From Allodiplogaster sudhausi (Eukaryota > Nematoda > Chromadorea > Rhabditida > Diplogasteridae), in the NCBI GenBank assembly GCA_945643635.1, contig CALZFC010000354.1, positions 2,865,501 to 2,929,500 of the forward strand: 64,000 nt of DNA, given 5' to 3'. The translations under genes and the position numbers were made by a program. The notes under the pieces are model-generated. The model was not told where the DNA came from. It ran no database searches and saw nothing but the letters and a program-made list of their open reading frames with translations. Position 1 is the stretch's first letter; each line of letters opens with the position of its first letter. This document shows positions 42,401 through 50,200 of the stretch, in pieces.

Positions 42401-44348
42401 CATTATTCTTTAAGATACGCAGTGTCAGCAGGCGAGCAGTGTCTTTTCGGGCGGTGCTACGGCTTGCCCAGTCAGAAAAAGGATGATTGCCTTGTCATCA
42501 CTACCGAAGACGTAAAAGTAAGCTTTCGATTTAGCCGAGCGCTTCTTGATCTAGAAGCAGTGAGGGGCTTGAAGCAAATGCACATTTTTTTCTATGCATA
42601 GTTGGCATCTTAATTCTACTTGTACTATGCGGCATTCTCTGATATCTTAACTGTTTAAACGGTATATGCATGACATGCGGGTTGAATATGCATGAACACC
42701 TTTAGTCCTGCTTTTCATTTAAGAAATAGGCAAGAAACGCGGGGGCTGTCAACTTGAAGTAGCGCGCCCAGTCAATCTACAAAATCATTCTTTTTATGAT
42801 ACCGCATAAATAAACAAGAGTGAGAAAATAAGAAGAGATTGCGAACAAGTGGAAAGGAGGTCTGCAACTCGCTGAGACTGAGAACATCAATCATTCTCTC
42901 CCGCAAGCTTCGCTCCCTCGACTCCTCCAGGCCATTCAGTCGCTTTTCCAGATCGAAAACCTTCTCAATGTCATTGCGCAGCTCCTTCTTCGATATTTCA
43001 CAGCCGATATCAGACGCGATCAGCGACACCTGGGGGAAAATAAATTAGGAAAGTCTGCTGTTATTAATTTTTTTACTCTGTAAGGTTCACAAAATTTTTA
43101 ATTTAAACAGGAATGTCCCCTGTTAACCGTCTCGAAGGCGAACTGTTTCCATGCCTTGATCTGCTTTGCATACATTTTCTCGTTCTCATAGAAGAAATGC
43201 TTTCCGAAGGTGAGCTGTCCTTTTCGAAGCTATAATTAAATGATTTTGCAGTTGGGAAGAAAAAGTGTGTTTTCCATAATTCAATTAAAATCACGATGGC
43301 GGAATAGAAAAAGAATACTTCCAAAATGTAAGGAATCGTTCTTTTAGAGAATGCCTGAAGAATATTTCTCGTATTGTTTGTTGGAAGGATGTCGGCGAAG
43401 ACAGTCAGAAAAGTAGACGATAACCGAGAGGAAAGGAGAGCAAGCAGGGAAGTCAGGTCAAAGGCATCCGAATGCCAGTCCAGGGTCAGCATTGGCCAGG
43501 ATCCGAGAGACTGAAACGGATAGAGTGCGAGAGAGAGAGAGAGCCAGACACACAGACAGACCCAAAGAGGGAGGGAGAGAGAGAGAGAGGAGAAAAGCGA
43601 GAGAGAAAGTGTATGAGCGAGAGGGAAGAGTGAGAGAGAAGTGAGATGTCGATTGACTTTGATTCCTTGGATGAGATCGGCTCCCTTCGCTCTCTCAATG
43701 GCCTCCTCGTCCATGCATGCCCGGTAGAGAGAACGGACCATCTGCTTGGCCTGTGATGGTGAAGAGTCTAGAGTTGACGACAGGAGGTCTAAAAAAAAAA
43801 ACTAAAACATTATCCTTCGTACGAAACGAATGTTGGAATATCATCAAAAGCAGTTTTCAGCTTTGTTTCTTACAAGGAAAATTTCAAATCTTGCAGGATT
43901 TTCTTCTATATATAACCTCGAAGCGCTTTGGTAACTCGATCTCTCAATATCACCATGGGAGATAATTCTAATTTGTCGGCAGGAATGGGATTGGATGCAA
44001 GCCAGCCGCCGCAAGCAAAGCGGTAGAAGTCTTTGCATGGAACCACCTGTAGATATCTAGATAAAATAAATATGTTTAATCATCTAATTTTTGGTCCAAT
44101 AACCAACACTTGTATTCATGGCAGCGGCGACCATCTTTCCGGCCTCGATGAATCACTGAGAAAGCAAATTAATTAAATACCTAAAAATTTTTTTTACTAT
44201 GTATGTCATTTGGCTTCCATTTCTCGATCCATTCAGACCGCCTAGTACTCAATTTTCTGTACCTGTGAAGTTCCAATGTCGAGTTGACTTCAGGCACCAG
44301 CGGCGCTGCCACCAAGACAGCGAAAGTCAGCAGAAGCAAACGCAACAT
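30487..44348 (-). CDS. Secreted neprilysin-like M13 zinc metallopeptidase, interrupted by BEL element
   Basis: M13 peptidases cleave extracellular peptides. The ATG at 44348 starts a signal peptide ([19 protein letters not shown]). Exons follow at about 44155-44104 (MVAAAMNTS), 44048-43918 ([15 protein letters not shown]), 43790-43660 ([20 protein letters not shown]), 43220-43120 ([16 protein letters not shown]), 43029-42840, 42790-42720, 42290-42190, 41660-41560, 41460-41297 ([17 protein letters not shown]), 41140-41020 (SWMDNSTR), 40930-40590, 40410-40280 (zinc site GHELTH), 40160-40044 ([11 protein letters not shown]), 39985-39895 (LSENIADNG, third zinc ligand), 39800-39690 ([13 protein letters not shown]). 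The last exon ends [11 protein letters not shown]...RCAVW at 30487. Catalytic residues are intact. Lesions: the BEL element at 30599-39496, an inverted duplication at 41313-41370, and an exon 1-2 join I could not put in frame. It may be a recent pseudogene. Confidence 0.8.
30594..30598. repeat. Target-site duplication ATTAC (left)
   Basis: The five bases directly before the left LTR are repeated directly after the right LTR (39497-39501). A 5-bp duplication is usual for BEL/Pao integrases. Confidence 0.9.
30599..30956 (-). repeat. 3' LTR of BEL/Pao element
   Basis: 358 bp, identical by eye to 39139-39496. On the minus strand it starts TGTCGGCAAG and ends GCTCACAACA, with AATAAA (complement of 30614-30619) near its end. 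The bases just inside it are purine-rich on the plus strand rather than the coding strand, so I see no ordinary polypurine tract. Confidence 0.93.
30989..35119 (-). CDS. BEL/Pao integrase and envelope-like polyprotein
   Basis: One 1376-codon open frame. The first part (to about residue 470) is integrase: a zinc-binding region with HVRSAH and CNSCRKRK, then catalytic motifs GLDYFGP, IITDNAT and [12 protein letters not shown] (the D, D, E residues). After a basic linker near 33700 the frame enters an envelope-like region: a hydrophobic leader, a Cys-rich ectodomain, a membrane segment near 32700-32620, a second hydrophobic signal near 32440-32400, then a second Cys-rich ectodomain (WNGCLSC, residues about 1040) and a C-terminal anchor (about 31055-30990). 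Two ectodomains, each after a signal-like segment, match a Gn/Gc-type phlebovirus glycoprotein precursor. The start given is the first Met. The true frame enters from upstream, where RNase H is in another frame. In nematode relatives env is probably expressed by splicing. Confidence 0.85.
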   Translation of the reverse strand: MLIERNNALRLLLMQCAYEHPPEKDLKANLDLQEKDGIWTCQGRLGNCELPARTRHPWFVNAKSPLARVLILDAHVRSAHSNSANTVATLRQNFWINRAKQLTASVISSCNSCRKRKATPFAAPQMAPLPPERVIRSPAFSSTGLDYFGPLSTIRNGQPLSQWVALFTCTATRAIHLEVVNDLSAASAINAIKRFIARRGKPVKIITDNATCFTLAQKACAEALGDLKWQFIPPRSPWQGGFYERMVKEVKVCLRCTAGKKKIEADELQTLMAGIEAILNNRPLIQTGDDGEVLRPQDLLQPLVNTTLHSFEFDDYDEDQPKHKLLEAWEATNELLEKFWDIWTRHYIPALRERHQQFMKQNRSRTNRAPTIGEVVIVVDELKKRDDWPLGRIVKLHEGTDGNIRTATVKMKNGRELKRSVTHLLALEGEGDTLPAEVTEEATDTTVDAADAVDKRAKEKNQPEGTSKNTIQRRYNLRSIAKQAVASMFLILIFGNGTLASRCPNDKAPLGSQLYFLEECQEYGVAAFKKPDGSLCHLSRECPGNALRSESGDLCGPQCSCEEWASGCSHYQGMFTHNSSSKNEKTKAILADMKPIYCSWHPNPNCSKDELLIDVSQVMLFDNSYYPLKEMNIKFTEIDRAHCKGQGAKTGTSEYCTRFNCTENGTAFCFLPKQPIALLVTKQGNIAIKQWGSVSRTVYGFKKEKEECTTCSISCSNEGISATSDGVRLIAVQMEKYSTMVEHPTQQQEVRFPHSVIAIPYNVNVKMHKGSTVVFDKDIHCEARNVCENITCTLCWEAIIHLQCYPKWMIALLMAAAYILLSLAVMLLSASRCICKALKGSANSARLASRSIITVGRAVASCIGKCIPKRKRHKESRIRLVSLKKRKEAVPLLALALFLSIFTPASACDQTIIITTTEDLCQIQDDKTVICTSIDVANFNGATTGAITCLQLKDENGNPAASIQIQVEQIANKCEKQFKFATRAFEIETTSVKRCAGSGSCQENRCATMATDEEITELGYVNRFPGVSGCLGSSGCLWNGCLSCNSTCTFFKSVGRPTDNRLYEVFHCSSYLPVVTISIEFSTNNETEKQFFKMSPGMLTTMKGIQVKMNYVIEPPMPALTTAFVSDGEVVALLTPEEEREASVFPCNSSDLSQCQFRKEACQCKLADDDLVKCACANGQATANAIRRCTLPQRQGSVWFEAEGSSVSVVQPTTVADLSIRIQDLELAQIESHAKCMMDSTSMVGCHSCSAGATLTYVCTSTPHAAIGHLNCDSGKALSVKCTPEAITRMTTLTFSTSEVQENCQLSCGREQIKLKINGTLKTIFDVSEQKGNTQFGLIITTRNNILALLADHMSYTIVLVASSIMVIFFVCKVCM
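34938..36884 (-). pseudogene. BEL/Pao reverse transcriptase and RNase H, frameshifted at the end
   Basis: This copies element RNA to DNA. The RT domain spans about residues 40-300, with [20 protein letters not shown] and the catalytic box SIYADNF (YADN where YVDD is most common; an Asn variant is frequent in BEL/Pao as I recall). RNase H follows ([27 protein letters not shown]). Homology leaves this frame at about 35180-35120, where integrase resumes in another frame, so the last about 80 residues are out of frame. The frame is separated from the protease upstream only by a TAG at 36942-36944. Confidence 0.85.
36942..37769 (-). CDS. BEL/Pao aspartic protease region (second zinc knuckle plus protease)
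   Basis: This open frame is in register with the gag ORF and lies just after its TGA stop. It begins with a Cys/His motif ([14 protein letters not shown]), the second zinc knuckle of Gag. The protease domain follows, with [11 protein letters not shown] as active-site motif (about 37563-37531) and LLIGSDYFW near 37290-37265. It ends WPWK then TAG (36942-36944), directly before the RT region in the same frame. It can be translated after gag only by readthrough of the TGA, or not at all. Confidence 0.8.
   Translation of the reverse strand, partial: CLNCGDQLHHTSLCISSKAQQPRSPAWQAPSRTTTACAAETEKDVVLLTTPVTLINLETGEEHEATAFLDSGSQGSFISDDLAGTLQLQPKRTTILKMTTFAADEERIIESKVFSIGLRQEDGSILEMTVKSTPTIVGAVRAITEQQFQQQQPKGVYMKPTLLIGSDYFWSIIRHKDKTLPSGLSLIDTTLGHIATGSAVVAAAFQDDTITIAIAKEDKVKEEILKAMHSLDCLGITDSPFEKDDETAVKLFEDSVTISTEPGEEGRIYVGWPWK
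37770..39077 (-). CDS. gag: BEL/Pao Gag, truncated by TGA in the zinc-knuckle region
   Basis: 435 codons from ATG at 39077. An N-terminal helical/coiled region (about residues 1-120) is followed by a capsid-like core typical of BEL Gag ([20 protein letters not shown], about residues 170-190; [20 protein letters not shown]) and a first zinc knuckle ([14 protein letters not shown], then [15 protein letters not shown]). TGA at 37770-37772 interrupts the knuckle array, and matching sequence continues in frame beyond it. A single nonsense change is the simplest reading, though programmed readthrough cannot be excluded. Confidence 0.85.
   Translation of the reverse strand: MSKTILSNVDSLLQKLKKKLNDAEAIDFDNDSISQSEIDSLAKVTTSSLASIQVLREQLLSAMTSWDEFIDRLSKDQQVIQNDAKAKKEAGDDGVTAILDRALETMQLLKTNERTLLSSAKQIQSQGSVASLSDNASGEQATQGNQATAPPRSVFARHYHTDHNQDSRIPRLPLLQIPQFDGNMNDWRSFIQLFRSTIDSQPIPEIEKLRYLMSAITGPAKDVIAGYSVVNGAYSDVLATLEEEFGDMTVNRTRLHALIRRVKKPDESISGARVVIRELTKLCRQLTETGADIEHEQMVLTIQERLPSWLLTACIREKRRAAVRNEEWTVMGMLSFCLEEVRDRRAVTEIEDQLRVKMSVAAIPQTKEWKPGSYSKAKQTAWKRICRLCESEDHHAASCNKFRTMRERKEQAKAKKLCLRCLSNRHSSDKCTSRF
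39112..39138 (-). promoter_or_regulatory. Primer-binding site of BEL/Pao element
   Basis: One base inside the 5' LTR the minus strand reads TGGTGCGTCGGCA, the complement of a tRNA 3' end ending TGCCGACGCACCA. This fits a glycine tRNA with acceptor GCGTCGG. The tRNA assignment is inference. Confidence 0.6.
39139..39496 (-). repeat. 5' LTR of BEL/Pao element
   Basis: 358 bp, no difference found by eye from the other LTR. On the minus strand it carries a TATTTAAG-like box and the AATAAA signal in the normal order. ATTAC (39497-39501) follows as target duplication. Confidence 0.93.
41313..41370. repeat. Perfect 19-bp inverted repeat inside neprilysin coding sequence
   Basis: 41313-41331 and 41352-41370 are exact reverse complements separated by 20 bp. 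The lower-coordinate arm is neprilysin coding sequence (KHFKEV on the minus strand). The other arm lies within a 26-nt piece bounded by GTAAAG and TGCAG on the minus strand. Confidence 0.85.
41806..41965. repeat. Minisatellite, about 5 units of ~31 bp
   Basis: Imperfect units around AAGGCTAACTGACAGGATTG, with variable 3' halves. It lies between neprilysin exons, so it is presumably intronic. Confidence 0.7.
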
Positions 44349-46261
44349 GGTGCTTCGAGACGAATTTGTCTGCCCTCTCAGTCGTCGTGTCAGGACCTAA
44401 TACCTGAAATTTGAACTTCAAAACTACTGTATATTTAATGAATAATAAGAAGCCAAGCTGTAGCTTGGAAGAAACAAAGAAGGAGGAGAGAGACCACCCG
44501 ACCAGACGCGAGCAAAGAAGACGGATGAAATAAAGTTACCATAAAATAAATGGCTAGCGCTTCTTGCTCTGAATAGTACTTTGGGTGAAAAGAATGAAAG
44601 ATAAAATAATACATTAAAAGAAGTATCCGACGAAAAACTAACTTCCTATTTTATATTCCCATATGATCAAGCTTGGCCTAAAAGATCGATTGGGATTCCC
44701 GCCTTATGAAAATCAGTATTTAGCCAGAAATTTGAATTTGTTTTGTGAATACGGAAGAAAACGTCTCTCTCGATGCGCCCAAAAATTCATGCAAGGAGTG
44801 CTAACTCTTGTTCACGGTGACTTAATATTTAATTGAAAAGAGTTAGCTGTAGCGAATATTAGACAACTTGTTTATTTGAAGTGAAGAACTCAAATAATTT
44901 CTTCTTCCATTTGATCATTCTCTCCGTCGTTTCAACAACGAGATCCAAGTTGATAAATGAAATTTATGGTTTAATTCCTTTTGAAGGAACAACCCGAGGG
45001 ATCTTCTTAAGAGCGAGGACATACAGCAGAAAGAGCAGCGAGTCCGGGGCAAGAAATTCGAGAGCCTCCTCACCACTCTCATCGGCAACTTCGACCGCCT
45101 CGAGTTCAGTGTGTTCACGGCAGACTAAAGGTGGGTCGTTAGTACTACTATATCGTCTCTTTCTGCTATTTTTAGAATCCATCTTAACACAAGTGACCGA
45201 AAAATTAAATATATGCCTCAAGCAATCTGTTCCCCTTCTTTATGGCATTTTTATGGCAGATAGCAAACTTCCAGACGATAGAATTAAAGGGGGCAATCAA
45301 GAAGTAAATATTTGGTTTTTATGGTCCCTTGTTTCCCTCTCGGTCAATATTCTTGTTTATTTTTCCTATTCCTAACCCTTTTTTGCCTTACTGTCTTTTA
45401 TTCTCATTTCTTCATTTAGACAACTTGACTCCTCCGCTCGCTCACATCTCCGATCGAAATCACCGCCTCCATCAACCATTCAGCCATCCTTCACTCTTTC
45501 TCCTCTTCCCGTACTCTCCTCCTTCGTATCCCTTCATTATCCCAGCACAAAAATCGGAGTCTTCATAAAATTGCCACTTGTGATTTGGCTAAATTTAACG
45601 AGTAGCATGTAATTTGGTGAAATGCTATTTACTGTCGGAAGCTGCTCTTATACTCTTCTTGTGTTTGCATCTATCCTCCTTCTAAGCATTTATTTAACAA
45701 GCTCCTGTTCGAACCAAAAATTTCAGTGGTGTATATAACGAAGTTCTCAGTAGCTCAACTGAATTATTTTTTCTGTCATGTTATTATTTAATAAAAGAAA
45801 GTTTTAAAGATATATGATGAGGAATAAGTCTAAAGGCTAACTTTAGGAGCTACCATTAAATGGGAGCAATTTACCCACTTTTAAATGCAGTGCAGGCGCT
45901 AATTTCAATATCTCTCCTACCAACAACCATGCAACTAAAATGCCACGGAATTGATGCCTAGTAAGCCGATCTACTTCGCTGAGACTAGCTAAACAACATG
46001 GTAAATATATAATGCACATTAATGAATACAGATTAAATTCTAATTGCATTTTGGAAATTCTTTAAGCAATGAAAGTAGCGTTACTTCGTATACCTGCGAG
46101 GGCGAGTTCTGCGCAATTGAAGTTACTTATATGTATAATATGAACAAGGACCGTGACTTTGAATGGCAGGTGTGTGCAAGAAAATGAAGATTTCTCTTGA
46201 AATAGCCCCTTTAAGACAGCCTCTCCAGAAGACTCGAGCACTGCGTTATTGAGTGATGCCT
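44349..46261. other. Intergenic; repeat fragment and unresolved open frames
   Basis: 44621-44806 is a second, truncated copy of the MITE-like repeat at 85-518, in opposite orientation. Around 44990-45122 both strands are open: plus reads DLLKSEDIQQKEQRVRGKKF to a TAA, minus reads an acidic stretch. I cannot choose between them or join them to other exons. The rest shows nothing. Confidence 0.35.
44621..44806 (+). mobile_element. Truncated copy of the MITE-like repeat
   Basis: It begins with AAGTATCCGACGAAA and then matches the minus strand of 518-330 with scattered substitutions (shared CATATGATCAAG, AGTATTTAGCCAGAAA, AAGGAGTGC). The other terminal inverted repeat is missing, so this copy is truncated. 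Confidence 0.6.
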
Positions 46262-47290
46262 GGAGAATTTTTTTCGAATTCGTTTATGAAAATTGGCTCA
46301 CCTATGCAACTCGACATCCTCTTGACAATACCGAACATTTTAATTTTTTTTCAGAAATATTCCAATTGAGAAACAGTACAGTATCCGTCAAAAAATGATG
46401 AACGATAACTCTGCTAAATTTCCGAATTTGACGAAACTAAAGATACCGTTCGATAGCTCGTTCAACGCACTTCAATTTTAATCTTGGGTAAAAGTTTCTT
46501 AAAATTCCATTTTCGACCCAAAACGCAGTCCTGATAATTTTTATGACCACTTTTTGACATATGTTTGTGCATTTTTGGAAAGAGTACCCTGCAGTGTTTT
46601 GATATGTTGTATTGCGTGAAATTTGCTACAAGAATTCGTTTCAGTCAAATACATAGCTGTAGGCACCCCTTGTGAAAAATGCGCGCGAACAGCGTCAGGT
46701 GCATGATCAGTGATAGCGTTGGATTATTTTCTGGACTTTGCTCATAAGCACCAGGAACGCTATTCTAAGCATCTCCCTCGTCGAGTTGATTCCAATAAAA
46801 AAAAGAACTCCCGGATCCGACCACTTCAAAGGGGTTTTCAACGGGGTATGACAAAAGCGCAGCGGGCAGAAGCGTAGCGGTCAAAAGCGCAGCGTCTGGA
46901 CTGGTGCGTATGTATGTATATATGTAGCTGCGCTTTTGTCATACCCCCTTTGAAAACCCCTTAAAAGTGGTCGGAACCGGGAGTTCTTTTTTTATTAGAA
47001 TCAGCTCGACGTCGGAGATGCTTAGAATAGCCTTCCTGGAGCTTTTGAGCAAAATCCAGAAATTACTCCAAAAATACAACCCCCTATCAAGTGGTTGCAC
47101 TTGAAACTGTTCGAGCGAGTTTCGCGCTATCGAACGGTATCTTTGTTTTCGTCAAATTCCGAAATTCAGCGGAGTTATGGGTCATCATATTTTGTAGGGT
47201 ACTGTTCAGTTTCTCGAACGGAATGTTGTAGAGGACGTCGAGTTGTATAGGTGGGATAATTTTCATAAACGAAATCGTAAAAAAAATTCC
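46262..47290. mobile_element. Fold-back element with long inverted arms
   Basis: The left arm (46262-46863) and right arm (46926-47290) are imperfect reverse complements. Outer ends match from GAATTTTTTTCGAATTCGTT (46265-46284), and inner ends match at GTATGACAAAAGCGCAGC / GCTGCGCTTTTGTCATAC. The left arm carries roughly 230 bp without a partner in the right arm. The central spacer (about 62 bp) has a short tandem motif around AAAGCGCAGCG. It encodes no protein. Probably a fold-back or MITE-like DNA transposon. Confidence 0.75.
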
Positions 47291-47386
47291 CGAGGGCAGG
47301 TCGTGTCATGCTGTTTTAAGCAGCCTTCCGAGTTGCAGGGTTGCGTTAGCGGGCTGGCTGGCTTCCTGACAGGCTGCTCCTATTCG

Positions 47387-47899
47387 TTATGTATCAATTG
47401 TTCGTCGCAAGAACGACAGAAAAGGCATCACGTGCAGTATGCTTGCAAGTTTGCGATTTAGCTTCGGCCGCTTGTTCAGGATCTTATTCTTTGAAGAAGA
47501 AAAAACTCTTTTTTTTCTTAAAGAAAAATACTTGATTAGTTCTTCCAACTTCTGCAATACTCCAAGTCTCCTCCACTCTCGACCGCTGAGTGCATCCGAT
47601 GTCCGCTGCCTTAAAAGAACCTCCGAGCTCTTCTCACCCAGTTTCTCCGATCCCGCCAACATCTGCCCAGCCTCCTGTTGCATCAGCATCATCACCAACT
47701 CGGGCAGTCGCGCACTCGAATGCGCACTTTCATATAGGGTTCGAGAAGGAACACAATTTAAATTGACTATACACAATTTATTAAGCCCATAAGTGGCACG
47801 GAGGGTACCCGCCCTTAAAAAATTCCGGAAATTTGACACAGCGAATACCGTATTTTTTCGCGTTGCGCCCGTTTCATGTGTCGCGGCAAGGCACATCAT
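47387..47899 (-). CDS. Hypothetical protein, helical
   Basis: A single 170-codon open frame with no recognised domain. The middle (LPELVMMLMQQEAGQMLAG, then REWRRLGVLQKLEELIKYF) is strongly helical and looks protein-like. The basic, Ser/Thr/Ala-rich N-terminus could be a mitochondrial presequence. The 186-bp gap to the divergent RGG gene suggests a shared promoter region. An intron could remove the low-complexity C-terminus. Confidence is limited. Confidence 0.4.
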   Translation of the reverse strand: MMCLAATHETGATRKNTVFAVSNFRNFLRAGTLRATYGLNKLCIVNLNCVPSRTLYESAHSSARLPELVMMLMQQEAGQMLAGSEKLGEKSSEVLLRQRTSDALSGREWRRLGVLQKLEELIKYFSLRKKRVFSSSKNKILNKRPKLNRKLASILHVMPFLSFLRRTIDT

Positions 47900-48084
47900 A
47901 CAGCTCTGCGGAGCCCGCCTCCCAATGCATAGATCGAAGTGATTTAAACTCCCTCCAAAAGTTTGAGCATTCGTCTTGGGCGGGAAAAAAGACGCTTGGA
48001 TGTATTAACAACTGGCGTTGTTACTGGTCTTGTTTTCGATGGTCAACTTGTTTATCCTTTTCCTCTTTTTGTTAAAGGTCAATC

Positions 48085-48681
48085 ATGGGCGAGTACAACA
48101 ATGGATTCGGCGGCTTCAGCGGCTACGGCGGATTCCACCCCCCGCCGCCGCCGCCTGCGCAACAGCGCATCGACGTTCGTTTCTAGCTGTAAAGCTAGCA
48201 GAAAAATATGATTCCTCTCTCTCCTTCAGCATTTCGAGCTGGCTGGCGCGCTGAAGATGGTCTTCGACGCAAACCACTCCATCATCAAGGACGCACTCGG
48301 CGAGATCAAGAAGTCGGACCCCTCCTTCTTCTCCCACCTTTGGTTAGCCAACTGTTCTTCAACAGTTATAGTCGTTTTTATTTGTTGTAGTTTTAGCCAC
48401 CGCGACCGACCTCACCCGTATAGGGGAGGACGAGGCGGCTACACGGGGCTTCGCGGCGGAAGACGCGGCGGCTTCCACGCCGCCCAGGACAAGGAGTTCG
48501 TGGAAGAAGAGGAGAAGCCAGCCGAGAAAGGGCACGGGTCCGTCTATTGTTCTCGTAAATGCTGAGGACCTCGTGAATGTTTAATTGCAGTTATACCCTC
48601 TCGGCCGAGCAGTTCGAACAGCTCATGGCGAGGATGGTAAGAAAGAGCAGCTCGAAGAAGAAAGAAGATGAAGGAGAATGA
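48085..48681 (+). CDS. Small Gly-rich RGG-box protein
   Basis: Exon 1 (from ATG 48085) encodes MGEYNNGFGGFSGYGGFHPP, then a Pro run. Intron borders are GT at about 48171 and AG at about 48229. Exon 2 (about 48230-48343) encodes a helical segment (FELAGALKMVFDANHSIIKD). Exon 3 (about 48398-48539) is RGG-rich (YRGGRGGYTGLRGGRRGG) with an acidic end (EFVEEEEKPAEKG). Exon 4 (about 48591-48681) has TLSAEQFEQLMARM, a Lys/Ser-rich tail and a TGA. RGG boxes commonly bind RNA and are arginine-methylated, so an RNA-associated role is inferred. I cannot name the family. Confidence 0.6.
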
Positions 48682-48689
48682 CGACGAGG

Positions 48690-49048
48690 AGAATGGAAGG
48701 GAGAGTAAGGAGAAAGACTCCTGTTGTTGTGTTGTTACGTTTATCTGATGATAAACACTTGTTATTCACATTTGTTTTCTTCATCAAAATCAAGACGTTT
48801 ATTTAAAAAAAAACATTAAAAAATGGAATGGATTGGGGTCTCGCGGGGTCCTTCCTAATAGAGGGGGAAGGCCTCCTTGTCGTCTTCTTTCGGAGTCGTT
48901 CGGAAAGGAGGGGGGGGGGGGCTCGTCTTCCGTTGCTGCCTCCGCCTCTTCCACTCGAAGAATCCTGCAAGTAAAATTAATGTGATGTATTGAGATTCAG
49001 CGATAAATTTTTATTAATCTTGCTTGGTATCATGTTCACCACACCGAG
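48690..49048. other. Non-coding, with a 12-G tract
   Basis: 48910-48921 is an uninterrupted run of 12 G. Nothing else is seen. Confidence 0.5.
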
Positions 49049-50200
49049 GTGGTATTAAGCCACTGCTCTAAGATATTAACAGGTTTTAGCTATTCTGATA
49101 AACGTTTACCCCTAAGGCAGTTTCTGAATTCTGATTTGAAGCTCATCTACGCAGCCATGAACCTGCTGGGTGCTAGTGCAACTCACAACTGCCCTTACGG
49201 CCTAAGAATACGGGGGCTAAGCCACGCAGACATCGTGAGGGTGACAGAGAGAGAGGATGGTAGTCACTGCAATGTGCTACATGAAGTGTGCGACGAGAGA
49301 ACAACTGAAACATGGGCAGAACATGCAATGATGAGAACCTACTCGGTTAAGGGAATGCCACTTTTCACGGGAATACCCATAGATCAAATCATTCCCAGTC
49401 CACTGCATGTGCTGCAGGGAGCGTCCGTCCCTATCGATGAAGCACTCAGAGGGGAGGCAATCAGACTTGACATGTTTGCGGCCGGCTACGGAGAGTGTTG
49501 GCCAGGGAACGAGAAAGGAGTTAAGCAGCTTCTAAAGAGAGTCAGGAAAGACATCAAGGATGCCACCACTCAGCCTGCATTCGACAGGGTCGAGTTTTCG
49601 CACATGTGCACCTTTGCCAAATTGCTGGATGAGTGGATTCACTTGAAAGGAACCAACGGGAGAAAGCTGCATTCAGCTCTCTCTCGCCTCGGATTGATTG
49701 GTAATTTCTACAATGCAAAGACGGGGAACCAAGTTCGAAAAATGCTTTCAGGTGATATCCCCACACAACTCTGGAATGTTTTCGAAGAGACCCCCGAGGA
49801 GTACAAATGGCAATGGAAAGAGATGATGACAACCCTTGGCCGCATCATGAGCTTCACCGCAGCTCGCTTTTGGTCTAAGGAAGAAATTGATGAATGCGAA
49901 CAACAGATACAAACATTCCAGGTGTTGCTTGCGAGAGCAGAGCCAGCGAGGAAGGTGACACCCAAGTTGCACATTCTCTTCCAGTATGTCGTGCCATTCA
50001 TGAGAAAGTGGGGAACATGGGGAAGAATGAGTGAGCAAGGAATAGAGGCAATGCACCCACAAGTCAACGAGTTGAGAACGCGCTACGGATCAATGAGAGA
50101 CAAGAAGATTCGCTACGTGCGAGTCTGCGAACAACTCCTGCTAAGGATGAAGCTTACGGATAACGAACACGGGAATGGCGAAGAAGAGATGGACGAGTGA
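49049..50200 (+). CDS. Intronless transposon-like protein (KDZ/CACTA-like, uncertain)
   Basis: 383 codons without introns in a region where every host gene has several. Notable motifs are PLFTGIPIDQIIPSPLHVLQ (about residues 106-125) and near the C-terminus KLHILFQYVVPFMRKWG, then SEQGIEAMH. A 'PPLH' motif followed later by 'HxL...EQG.E..H' occurs in large families of transposon-derived proteins in nematodes and cnidarians, sometimes linked to KDZ or CACTA transposases. The match is from memory and only motif-level. The N-terminal zinc-finger part of such proteins is not visible upstream, so the copy may be 5' truncated. I found no terminal inverted repeats by eye. Confidence 0.5.
   Translation: MVLSHCSKILTGFSYSDKRLPLRQFLNSDLKLIYAAMNLLGASATHNCPYGLRIRGLSHADIVRVTEREDGSHCNVLHEVCDERTTETWAEHAMMRTYSVKGMPLFTGIPIDQIIPSPLHVLQGASVPIDEALRGEAIRLDMFAAGYGECWPGNEKGVKQLLKRVRKDIKDATTQPAFDRVEFSHMCTFAKLLDEWIHLKGTNGRKLHSALSRLGLIGNFYNAKTGNQVRKMLSGDIPTQLWNVFEETPEEYKWQWKEMMTTLGRIMSFTAARFWSKEEIDECEQQIQTFQVLLARAEPARKVTPKLHILFQYVVPFMRKWGTWGRMSEQGIEAMHPQVNELRTRYGSMRDKKIRYVRVCEQLLLRMKLTDNEHGNGEEEMDE

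Noticed and set aside
43500..43640. GA/Ser-Leu-rich frame as a possible gene
   Set aside because: It is a purine microsatellite in a neprilysin intron translated as low-complexity protein.
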